Below, one piece after another: positions 8,412 through 15,732 of a stretch of DNA of 44,113 bases (position 1 is the first letter of the stretch; the number at the start of each line of letters is the position of its first letter). The DNA is from Caldilineales bacterium (lineage in GTDB: Bacteria > Chloroflexota > Anaerolineae > J102). The stretch spans positions 1-44,113 of the forward strand of contig JAIBAP010000051.1 of NCBI GenBank assembly GCA_019695115.1, read 5' to 3'. A program made the position numbers and the translations under genes. A model generated the notes under the pieces. The model saw only the letters and a program-made list of their open reading frames with translations. It had not been told where the DNA came from and ran no database searches.

Positions 8412-10181
8412 CTAGCGCGACCAGACCGGCGCCGTTGCCGAGCCCGAGCCCGCGAGCAGCAGACGCTGGTTTTGGCCGTCGGCGTCCATGACGAACAGAT
8501 CCCAGTTCCCGATGCGTCCCTCGCGCGCCCAGATGATCTGCTGCCCATCAGGGGACCACGACGGCTGCTTGTCAGCGACATCATCGGTAGTCAGACGCCG
8601 CAACCCGCTGCCATCTGCAGCCATGACGCAGATCTCGTCGCCGTCGCGCTGGCACTCGAAGACGATGGCGACGCCGTCGGGCGACCAGACCGGCGCGAAC
8701 TCGCGCCCGCTGCTGGTTGTCAGCGCTTGGGCCGGCCCGCCTGCGCTTGGCAGTCTGTAGATCTCGTAGTTGCCATCACGGTCAGATTCGAACACGATCC
8801 ATCGGCCATCGGGCGACCAGCTTGGGTCGCCATCGAAGGCCGGATGCTTGGTCAGGTTGATCAAGCCAGCGCCATCCGCAGCCATCACAAAGACATCCAC
8901 GCTTCCCTCCATGTCCGAGTCGAAGGCGATGCGCCGACCATCCGGCGACCAGACCGGGCCGGAATCCATGGCCGCGTTTTGGGTCAGATTGGCAGGGTTG
9001 TGGCCGAAACGATCCATGGTGAAGATGTCCATGAAGCCGGTACGGTCGGAGACGAAGGCCAGGAGCTGGCTATCTGGCGACCAGTGCGGCGCCCAGTCCT
9101 GGCCAGGGTTGTGCGTCAATCGCCAGCGACTGCGGCCAGATGGATCGGCTACATAGATTTCCCTGTCGCCATCCTGGTCGGACTCGAAGGCCAGCAGAGG
9201 GCCACTGGCGGGTGGCAGCGATGGCTGCGTCTCAGGAACGGCGCCCACGCCTGGCCAGACCAGCAGAAACGCCAAGCCAATCAGCAAGGCGAGAACCATA
9301 CCACCGGCAATCCCCCAGGCGCGAGGAATGCGGAGTTGACTCCTGGTCGTGGTCGTCGTCCTGCCGCCGGCGCTCATCCCCGCCGCCAGGGCCTGGACGA
9401 AAGCCCCAGCGCTGCTAAACCTGCCTTCGGGCGGCTTTGCCAATGCCCGCATCACCGCCTTCTGCACGGGCTGCAGCACCGCGGCGGGCAACGGCGGCGG
9501 CGGCTCGTTCATGTGCGCCAGCATGATCGCCAGGGCATTGGCGCGCTCGTAGGGCAGTCGTCCCGCCAGCATCTGATAGGCGACGACGCCCAGCGAGTAG
9601 ACATCGGAGCGCTGGTCCGGCTGGCGGATGCCCTGGGCCTGTTCGGGCGAGGCATAGGCCGGGGTGCCCACGCCGGCCCCGCTTTGGGTCAGCCGTGTGC
9701 CGCCGGCCACGCTGGCGATGCCAAAATCGCTGAGCACCACGCGACCCTCGCGGGTGAAGAGGATGTTGCTGGGCTTGACATCGCGGTGGACGACGCCCTG
9801 GCGATGGGCGTAGTCGAGCGCCGACGCCACCTGTTGCAGCAGCCGCACGACAGATGCTGGGTCGAGCGCACCGTTGCGGAGCCTTTGTTCGAGCGAACCG
9901 CCCTCGGCCAGTTCCATGGCCATAAAGAGCACGCCCTGCGACTGGGCGGCCTCGTAGAGTTGGATGATGTGAGGATGGCGAAGGCGGCGCATCACCTCCA
10001 TCTCGCGCAGGAAGCGGCGCACGAATTCTTGCTGGTGGGCCAGTTCCGGCGACAGGGCCTTCAGCGCCACCGTGTAGCCCTGGCCTGTGTGCGCAGCCTG
10101 ATAGACGGTGGCCATGCCCCCGCGCCCGATCTCACGCAAGATTCGGTAGGGACCGAGGGTTTGGCCGGTGAGGTCGGTCAT
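8412..10181 (-). CDS. Membrane Ser/Thr kinase with TolB/PD40-type beta-propeller ectodomain
   Basis: A 589-residue kinase: GRGGMA P-loop, Lys41 (VALK), alpha-C Glu60, HRDVKPSN Asp134, DFG Asp152. A membrane helix spans about 287-311. The outside part (about 327-587) holds six repeats of the PD40/TolB type, each with a FESDRDG- or FVSD-like strand, an acidic-aromatic DIFVM or EIYVA strand and an SPDG turn, predicting a six-bladed propeller. Such propellers usually bind peptides or polysaccharide. No clear ribosome site precedes the ATG. It lies 46 bases after the FGE-type kinase and 45 bases before the VWA-FHA gene, so all three may be co-transcribed. The giant kinase at 39448 has the same type of propeller. 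Substrate is unknown. Confidence 0.95.
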   Translation of the reverse strand: MTDLTGQTLGPYRILREIGRGGMATVYQAAHTGQGYTVALKALSPELAHQQEFVRRFLREMEVMRRLRHPHIIQLYEAAQSQGVLFMAMELAEGGSLEQRLRNGALDPASVVRLLQQVASALDYAHRQGVVHRDVKPSNILFTREGRVVLSDFGIASVAGGTRLTQSGAGVGTPAYASPEQAQGIRQPDQRSDVYSLGVVAYQMLAGRLPYERANALAIMLAHMNEPPPPLPAAVLQPVQKAVMRALAKPPEGRFSSAGAFVQALAAGMSAGGRTTTTTRSQLRIPRAWGIAGGMVLALLIGLAFLLVWPGVGAVPETQPSLPPASGPLLAFESDQDGDREIYVADPSGRSRWRLTHNPGQDWAPHWSPDSQLLAFVSDRTGFMDIFTMDRFGHNPANLTQNAAMDSGPVWSPDGRRIAFDSDMEGSVDVFVMAADGAGLINLTKHPAFDGDPSWSPDGRWIVFESDRDGNYEIYRLPSAGGPAQALTTSSGREFAPVWSPDGVAIVFECQRDGDEICVMAADGSGLRRLTTDDVADKQPSWSPDGQQIIWAREGRIGNWDLFVMDADGQNQRLLLAGSGSATAPVWSR

Positions 10182-10207
10182 GGTTCGGTCAAGTCAGGTG
10201 AACTTAA

Positions 10208-10221
10208 GGTGCGACGCAGTT
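10208..10221. repeat. Half-site copy of the GGTGCGACGCA palindromic repeat
   Basis: GGTGCGACGCAGTT in the gap between the two kinases matches one arm of the perfect hairpin at 35425-35456 at 13 of 14 positions. It has no opposite arm here, so it looks like a degenerate or half copy of a dispersed intergenic repeat. Confidence 0.45.
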
Positions 10222-10227
10222 CCGATC

Positions 10228-11931
10228 TCAAGGAGAGCGAGCGCAACGAAAACCAAGACCGACAACTCGCAGGCGGGGCGAGTTCCAGGAGCGCGTGGCA
10301 GCACGCACCATAACCGGGTTGCCGCTCCACGAGCCACCACGCAGTACGGGTCCTTGGCCAACACTAGGGCCGGTCGGGTTGCCGGCAGGTACTGACGCGT
10401 AGTAATTGACTTGATACCAGTCCGACACCCACTCCGACACATTCCCCGCCATGTCCAGAGCGCCATAAGGGCTGGCGCCGGCCGGATAGCTGCCCACGGA
10501 CGCAGCGTTGCCAGAGCAATGAGCATAGTTGACCAGATCACATGTTGGCTTATCGTTTCCCCACGGATAGATGCGGCCGTCCATTCCCCGCGCCGCCTTC
10601 TCCCATTCCGCCTCGGTGGGCAGCCGTCGCCCGGCCCACTTGCAGTAGGCGCGGGCGTCGTCCCACGAAACCCCCATCACCGGTTGGCTGGCGCCGTTGT
10701 AGCTGCTATCGTTGGCGTAACTCGACTGCCGGCAGGCGCCAGCGCTGACGCAACGCCGGTACTGCGCGTTCGTTACCTCCGTCTTGTCGATCCAGAAGGC
10801 GCTCAGGTACACGCTGTGCTGCGGGCGCTCGTCATCGGACGCCTGGCTGTCGCTGGCAACGCTGCCCATCAGGAAGTCGCCAGCAGGCACGTATACCAAG
10901 TTCATGCCGTCTTGATCCGACACGATGGTCGAGCTATTGCCAAAGAACGAGGTAGAAGTTCGTGTAACAGGTGTATCGCCCGGCGGGCGATTCAGCGCCC
11001 ACCACCCCAGTTGAATGATTACGACCAGCACCAGCACGCCCGCCAGCCACAACGGCCAACGCCATCGTTGGGGCTGCTTTCGCACCGGTGGGGGCGTGCG
11101 CGCCGGCCTGCCTGCACCCGCCGCCATCTGCCCGCGCAGCAAGCCTTGAATAAGCCCCACGGCGCTGGCGGGCCGCTGGCGGGGGTCCTTCGCCAGCGCT
11201 TGCAACAAGAGCGCAGCCGTCGGCGGCGACAGGTTGGGGTTGAAGCGTCGCGGGTCGGGCGGCGGCTCGTTGACGTGCTGGTAAGCGACAACGTGCGGCG
11301 TGTCACCCACGAAGGGTAGTCGTCCGGTCACGATCTGATACAGCATCACACCCAAAGCGTAGATGTCCGTGGCAGACGTGGCGGGTTGGCCCTTCAGCAA
11401 CTCCGGCGCAATGTAGTTTGGTGTGCCGATCACGCCCGATGTCGACTGCGTGGCCTGAGCCACAAGCTTGGCAATGCCGAAGTCTGTTAGCATGCCGCCC
11501 CGGTGGGCCGTGACCATGATGTTCGAAGGCTTGATGTCGCGATGCACAACACCGCGCCCGTGTGCGTAGTCCAGCGCCGCACCCACCCCCAGCAGCACTT
11601 GCAACACGGCCTGTGGCTGGGGCCTGACCTCGGCCAACCACCTGTCGAGCGGCATCCCCTCCAACCACTCCATGGCGATGAACGGCGTCCCCTGCTCTTC
11701 GCCGATCTCGTAGATGGTCACGATGTGGGGATGGGTGAGACTGGCGGCGAGGCGGGCTTCGCGGTAGAAGCGCTCGACGAATTTGGGGTCGGTCAGCAGC
11801 CAGGCGTGCGGGACTTTGAGGGCGACGCGACGGCCCAGGCTGGGGTCATGCGCCTGGTAGACGACGGCAAAGCCGCCGCGCCCGACTTCCCGTTCGATCT
11901 GGTATTTGCCGAGGGTGGAAGGAAGGGGCAT
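10228..11931 (-). CDS. Membrane Ser/Thr kinase with formylglycine-generating-enzyme-fold ectodomain
   Basis: 567 residues from the ATG at 11931; a TTG four codons earlier is less likely. The kinase has GRGGFA, Lys39, an intact alpha-C Glu, HRDIKPSN, DFG and GTPNYIAPE. A membrane helix at about 290-313 is followed by an FGE/SUMF1-fold domain (about 340-567) with the hallmark strings VPAGDFLMGS, TEVTNAQY, LPTEAEWEKAARG, GNVSEWV, RGGSW and GFRC. The two cysteines that catalyse formylglycine formation, which follow RGGSW as a CxxxxC pair in active enzymes, are missing here (SGNPVMVR instead). The domain is therefore probably a binding module rather than an oxidase. Kinase-FGE fusions are known in other bacteria, for example chlamydial Pkn1. 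It sits between the FHA-SH3 gene and the PD40 kinase. Confidence 0.95.
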   Translation of the reverse strand: MPLPSTLGKYQIEREVGRGGFAVVYQAHDPSLGRRVALKVPHAWLLTDPKFVERFYREARLAASLTHPHIVTIYEIGEEQGTPFIAMEWLEGMPLDRWLAEVRPQPQAVLQVLLGVGAALDYAHGRGVVHRDIKPSNIMVTAHRGGMLTDFGIAKLVAQATQSTSGVIGTPNYIAPELLKGQPATSATDIYALGVMLYQIVTGRLPFVGDTPHVVAYQHVNEPPPDPRRFNPNLSPPTAALLLQALAKDPRQRPASAVGLIQGLLRGQMAAGAGRPARTPPPVRKQPQRWRWPLWLAGVLVLVVIIQLGWWALNRPPGDTPVTRTSTSFFGNSSTIVSDQDGMNLVYVPAGDFLMGSVASDSQASDDERPQHSVYLSAFWIDKTEVTNAQYRRCVSAGACRQSSYANDSSYNGASQPVMGVSWDDARAYCKWAGRRLPTEAEWEKAARGMDGRIYPWGNDKPTCDLVNYAHCSGNAASVGSYPAGASPYGALDMAGNVSEWVSDWYQVNYYASVPAGNPTGPSVGQGPVLRGGSWSGNPVMVRAATRSWNSPRLRVVGLGFRCARSP

Positions 11932-11940
11932 AGGGAGAGC

Positions 11941-11982
11941 CAACAGTCAACAATCAACAGTCAACAATCAACGATCAACAGA
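11941..11982. repeat. 14-bp tandem repeat, three units
   Basis: Two exact copies of CAACAGTCAACAAT and a third degenerate one, built on a TCAACAR heptamer. It lies in the 138-base gap before the FGE-type kinase and may contain that gene's untranslated leader. The rest of the gap shows nothing recognisable. Confidence 0.7.
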
Positions 11983-12069
11983 CGATGGTCAACGGCCAAC
12001 GAGAGGGGCAGATGTATGTGTTCTCTCGGCTGCGCGCAGGGCAAGGTTGCGGCACTCTGGCCCGCAATT

Positions 12070-12960
12070 TCAGGGCTGCACAACCGCTAGCTGATCACCA
12101 GACTGATCCCACTCCACCAAAGCAGCAAAGACCCAACACTTCTGATCGGCAGGCTGGCTGGGCTGGCACTGGATGAGATACCAGTCACCGGCGTCATTGC
12201 GTCCGACCGCCGTGACAGCGGACTGCTGACCCAGCGTATAGAGCCGCTGTCCTGCTGTATCGGGCTGAGCACGCACGTTCAACCCCTGGCCGGCCTTCAC
12301 ACGTCCCGTCACCGTCATCGCAGACGCAGGCGTGGGGGTGGGCGCAACGGTGGCCGACTCCGTGAAAGTGGCCGTGGCGGTGACCTCGACCGTGGCCGTG
12401 GCAGGGGTGGTCGCGGCAGCCGTCGTGGGTGTGGCGGCGGGGGCAGGGGTGGCGGAACCGCGCCCGGAGAGAAACACCGGGGCGGCGATGGCGGCGGTCA
12501 AGATGACGATGGCAGCGATGACGCCGATGGCGATGGGGATGATATTGGAGGTGGGGCGCCGCGCCGGGGCCGGAGCAGGGGCAGGCATCGGCCAGGCCGC
12601 CGGCTCCGGCATGGGCGCGGGCCAGGATGCGGGCGCGGGGCTTGCTGCCTGCCAGGTCTCGGCTCCCACCGCCCCCGCTTCGCAGCGCAGCACCACCTCG
12701 CCAACCTGGATGCGGTCGCCGGCTTTCAGCGGCGTGCGATCTTGAGCGCGGCGACCGTTCACCAAAGTGCCGTTGGTGCTCTTGTCCGTCAGCACATACT
12801 GGTCGGGTCCCACCATCTCGACCACGAAATGGTCGCGAGAGACCTGGCTGCCGGAGAGGATGATGTCGTTGTTGGCGCCGCGCCCAACGCTGGTGAGGCC
12901 GAGGTTCAGCGGCCAGGTCTGGCCGGCGGGCTGGCCTTGTTCGATCGTGAGTTGTAGCAT
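12070..12960 (-). CDS. FHA-TM-SH3-like membrane protein
   Basis: 296 residues from the ATG at 12960, chosen over an upstream in-frame TTG because AAGGAG stands nine bases before it. The N-terminal FHA domain (about 1-95) has VGRG, SRDH and STNGTLVNGRR, the canonical phosphothreonine-binding set. A Pro/Ala linker precedes one membrane helix (about 138-162). A Thr/Pro/Ala stalk then leads to an SH3b-like domain at about 220-288 (LNVRAQPD...GDWYLIQC). It thus resembles the SH3-bearing kinases of this locus with the kinase domain replaced by a phosphopeptide reader. It follows the FHA-FHA-ABC gene after 175 bases of repeats. It may bind a phosphorylated partner while sensing the same class of wall ligand (inference). 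Confidence 0.93.
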   Translation of the reverse strand: MLQLTIEQGQPAGQTWPLNLGLTSVGRGANNDIILSGSQVSRDHFVVEMVGPDQYVLTDKSTNGTLVNGRRAQDRTPLKAGDRIQVGEVVLRCEAGAVGAETWQAASPAPASWPAPMPEPAAWPMPAPAPAPARRPTSNIIPIAIGVIAAIVILTAAIAAPVFLSGRGSATPAPAATPTTAAATTPATATVEVTATATFTESATVAPTPTPASAMTVTGRVKAGQGLNVRAQPDTAGQRLYTLGQQSAVTAVGRNDAGDWYLIQCQPSQPADQKCWVFAALVEWDQSGDQLAVVQP

Positions 12961-12969
12961 GAGCAATGT

Positions 12970-12975
12970 CTCCTT
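12970..12975 (-). promoter_or_regulatory. Ribosome binding site deciding the start at 12960
   Basis: AAGGAG on the minus strand, nine bases before the ATG at 12960. The longer reading frame from 12990 begins with TTG and has no such site. Confidence 0.75.
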
Positions 12976-13030
12976 GTTGAATATGGGCAACTAAGTTGCA
13001 GGTGGCAGGTGGCAAGTCGGAGTTGGTTCC

Positions 13031-13045
13031 AGGCCCGAAGGGCCT
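13031..13045. terminator. Hairpin downstream of the FHA-ABC gene
   Basis: AGGCCC-GAA-GGGCCT, a perfect six-base stem with a three-base loop, about 90 bases after the stop at 13136. No U-tract follows on the minus strand, so a terminator role is only possible, not shown. Confidence 0.3.
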
Positions 13046-13061
13046 TCCATTTGGTAGCCCG

Positions 13062-13129
13062 AACCGTTCTACGGTCGGGCGGGTCAAAGCGATCACACCT
13101 GATGGCGAACCAAACCGTTCTACGGTCGG
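13062..13129. repeat. Pair of 17-bp direct repeats, each a small hairpin
   Basis: AACCGTTCTACGGTCGG occurs exactly at 13062-13078 and 13113-13129. Each copy contains ACCGT-TCT-ACGGT, a five-base stem with a three-base loop, extendable with a bulge in the first copy. They lie in the 175-base gap between the ABC and FHA-SH3 genes and look like dispersed intergenic palindromes. Confidence 0.7.
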
Positions 13130-13135
13130 TCTTGC

Positions 13136-15718
13136 TCACCCCTTTCGATACTGAAAAACCAACGCCCCACTGCCAAACAGCACTGCAAAGAAGACAAGCA
13201 TCCCCCAGCGGCCCCAAAGGTGGCTGCCTTCGTGGGCATAGGGAATGTGCAGGTTGCCGGTCACGGTGTCGGTGAAGACTTTCGTCTCCGTGAATTTTTT
13301 GGTAACGCTCACTGGGTCGCTCATCTCAAGCCTGGGGATGGGGACCATCGCCTCTGCCGTTGCCCCTGTCACTAACTGTACCGGCATCCGCACCGTCTCG
13401 GTGATGGTGCGCGGCTCCGGCATCTCCGGCACCTCCTGTTCGAAATTGACGGTTCGCTCTATCCGCAGTTCGCCCAGTTCATCCAGGGCCGTCATGTCCA
13501 CCGTCGAGCCAATGGCATCCAACGACCAGCGTGTGATCGTGGCATACGACACACCATTCATCGGTCCCTTCAGCTCGAACAAAGCGCCCGAAAAGATAAT
13601 CTGGACGAACAAGATCAGCATCACCACATAGATGACACTGTCGCGGCGGGTGACGGCGGCGGAGATCATCAACCCCAAACAGATGGCAGCCAGTGTGGTC
13701 AGAAGCAAAGTGATGTAGATCTCGATCGCAGGCGAGGCGAAAATGCCATCGGCCGGCAAACGCACTTTGAGAGCGACCACGCCCAACAGCAGAACGCACT
13801 GGATCAGCGCAAAGATGAAAAGCGCCGCCACCTTCGAGGAAACATAGGGGCCGATCTTGAGGTTGATCATCCGTTCGCGCTTGTAGACCGCCTGCTCCTT
13901 GACGATCTCATAGGCAGCGCCAAAGATGCCCAGCAGCGTCGCTGCCAGGGCCATCATCAACAGCAGTTTCTGCGTCGTCAGAACAATCTGATAGCGGCCA
14001 TCCTGCGATAGCAGCCGGGTGACCTCGGCGGCAGGATGTCCGGTCAGGTCGTAGCGGCCGGCAATGAGCGCCAATAACAGGCCAATGATAGGCATGACGG
14101 CCAGGAGGACGAAGAGACTGAAGTAATCTCGGCGGATCAGCTCCAGGTTGCGCTGCGTGAGGATGAAGAACTGGCGTAGGGCCGAAGACTGGTTGGTCAG
14201 CCGGCGCTGGCGAGAGATGGGCTGGGGCGATGGGGTGACGGCGTGGTGGAGCCGGCGGCGCACATAGCGATCATAGATGGGTGAGGCATGGAAGTGATGC
14301 TCCCACTTCGCCGGGTCACGGTCGATAATATCGTAGATATCGGCAAAATCGCTGGCGCCGAAGAACCTGAGCGCCTCATCTGGCGGCCCGAAGAATACCA
14401 TCCGCCCCTGCGCCATAAAGACCACGTGATCGCATTGCCTGAGATTGGCGGTGGCGTGTGTCACCAGGATGACTGTGCGCCCGTTGTTGGCCAATTCGCG
14501 CAACTGCAACATCATCTTCTTTTCGAGGCTGGGATCCAGACCGGAGGTGGGTTCATCGAGGAAGAAGAGACTGGGGTTGCCCAGCAACTCGACGGCGATG
14601 CTGGCGCGCTTGCGCTGCCCGCCGCTAAGGCTGTTGATAATCTGGTGACGCTGATCTTCGAGCTGCACCTCCCTGAGCGCCTGCGCAATCCGCTGCTCGA
14701 TCTCGGCCTCGCTCAGGTCGGGCGGCAGACGCAGCCGAGCGGCATAACGCAAGGCGCTGTCCACCGTCAGTTCGCGATGGATGATATCCTCCTGTGGCAC
14801 ATAGCCCATCAGCGAGCGATAGGCGTCGTAACTGGCGTAAAGGTCTTCGTCATTGACGCGCACGGCGCCGCTTGCCCGTTTGGCCCCACTCAGGGCGTCG
14901 AGCAAAGTCGACTTGCCAGCGCCGCTGCCCCCCACCAGGGCCACGAACTCACGCGGCTGGATGCACAGCGACACCCGGTTGAGGATCGTCTTCGGCCCCT
15001 TCTTCGTCGGCACCTGTCTGGTCAGTCCGATGCCCTCGATGCGGATGCAGCCCTGGTCTGTGAAGCGCGCCAGATTGCCCGGCTGATAGATGAACTTGAA
15101 CGGGCCAATGCGGATGCGGTCGCCTGGGCGAAGGGCGGCGCGGGTGACGCGCCTGCCGTTGACAAAGGTGCCGTTCTTGCTCTGCAGGTCGGTGACGATG
15201 TAGCTACCCTGCGGACCGGGGTCGATGCGGGCATGCTGCCTTGAGACAAGCGGGCTGTCGAGCGGCAAATGGCAGCGCGGGTCGCGACCGATCACCATGG
15301 CGTTGCGTCCTGCCAATGGCAGCATACCCAAACTCGTGCCGCTGCTGTCATCCACCGACGAGCGTTCCTCCCGCCGGTGCTCGTGTTCGTGCTCCGCCTC
15401 GGTCACAAGCTCGAAGGTGATGCTGTGGATGCCGGGCATGTCGCGGCCCAGGCTGATGCGGTCTCCCGGCTGCAGAAACTTCCGCGACACGCGCTCGTCA
15501 TTGACCCAAACACCGTTCCTGCTGTCCAGATCCCTGATCTCACAGCCATATTCGGTCCATTGCACGTGGGCGTGCTGCCGGGACACGTTGTCAAGATCGA
15601 AGTGAATGTCACAGCCTGGGTCGCGGCCCATGGTCAGCGGCTGGCGGCTCAGGCGATGACGTTGCCCCCGGCCGTCGGCCATGCGGATAGTGATGACAGC
15701 TACGCGATGTTCGGCCAT
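13136..15718 (-). CDS. FHA-FHA-ABC transporter (Rv1747-like, ABCG/ABC-2 type)
   Basis: 860 residues. FHA1 (about 1-100; MGRDPGC, SRQHAH, SRNGVWVN) and FHA2 (about 130-215; IGRDPRC, SRQHAR, KNGTFVNGRR) both keep the phosphothreonine-binding residues. An ABC ATPase follows, with Walker A GGSGAGKST at about 263, signature LSGGQRKR, Walker B LFFLDEPTSGLD and switch VTHATANL. The C-terminal half (about 520-860) carries about six membrane helices of ABC-2/ABCG type, so ATPase and permease are fused. Mycobacterium tuberculosis Rv1747 has the same order and nearly the same length (865 residues) and is controlled by its neighbour kinase PknF. Phosphorylation-dependent control by one of the kinases here is therefore likely but inferred. 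A strong AAAAGGAG site overlaps the upstream stop, so it is coupled to the M23 gene. The exported substrate is unknown. Confidence 0.95.
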   Translation of the reverse strand: MAEHRVAVITIRMADGRGQRHRLSRQPLTMGRDPGCDIHFDLDNVSRQHAHVQWTEYGCEIRDLDSRNGVWVNDERVSRKFLQPGDRISLGRDMPGIHSITFELVTEAEHEHEHRREERSSVDDSSGTSLGMLPLAGRNAMVIGRDPRCHLPLDSPLVSRQHARIDPGPQGSYIVTDLQSKNGTFVNGRRVTRAALRPGDRIRIGPFKFIYQPGNLARFTDQGCIRIEGIGLTRQVPTKKGPKTILNRVSLCIQPREFVALVGGSGAGKSTLLDALSGAKRASGAVRVNDEDLYASYDAYRSLMGYVPQEDIIHRELTVDSALRYAARLRLPPDLSEAEIEQRIAQALREVQLEDQRHQIINSLSGGQRKRASIAVELLGNPSLFFLDEPTSGLDPSLEKKMMLQLRELANNGRTVILVTHATANLRQCDHVVFMAQGRMVFFGPPDEALRFFGASDFADIYDIIDRDPAKWEHHFHASPIYDRYVRRRLHHAVTPSPQPISRQRRLTNQSSALRQFFILTQRNLELIRRDYFSLFVLLAVMPIIGLLLALIAGRYDLTGHPAAEVTRLLSQDGRYQIVLTTQKLLLMMALAATLLGIFGAAYEIVKEQAVYKRERMINLKIGPYVSSKVAALFIFALIQCVLLLGVVALKVRLPADGIFASPAIEIYITLLLTTLAAICLGLMISAAVTRRDSVIYVVMLILFVQIIFSGALFELKGPMNGVSYATITRWSLDAIGSTVDMTALDELGELRIERTVNFEQEVPEMPEPRTITETVRMPVQLVTGATAEAMVPIPRLEMSDPVSVTKKFTETKVFTDTVTGNLHIPYAHEGSHLWGRWGMLVFFAVLFGSGALVFQYRKG

Positions 15719-15724
15719 ATCTTT

Positions 15725-15732
15725 CTCCTTTT
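15725..15732 (-). promoter_or_regulatory. Ribosome binding site of the FHA-ABC gene, overlapping the upstream stop
   Basis: AAAAGGAG on the minus strand ends seven bases before the ATG at 15718. Its first bases are within the stop codon of the M23-peptidase gene (TAA at 15731-15733), implying coupled translation. Confidence 0.75.

Noticed and set aside
8472-10313. Long plus-strand open frame (613 codons)
   Set aside because: Exact antisense of the PD40 kinase; no ribosome site, no recognisable domain, codon pattern mirrors the true gene.
10228-11931. Active sulfatase-maturation enzyme
   Set aside because: The two catalytic cysteines are missing and no sulfatase gene is nearby.
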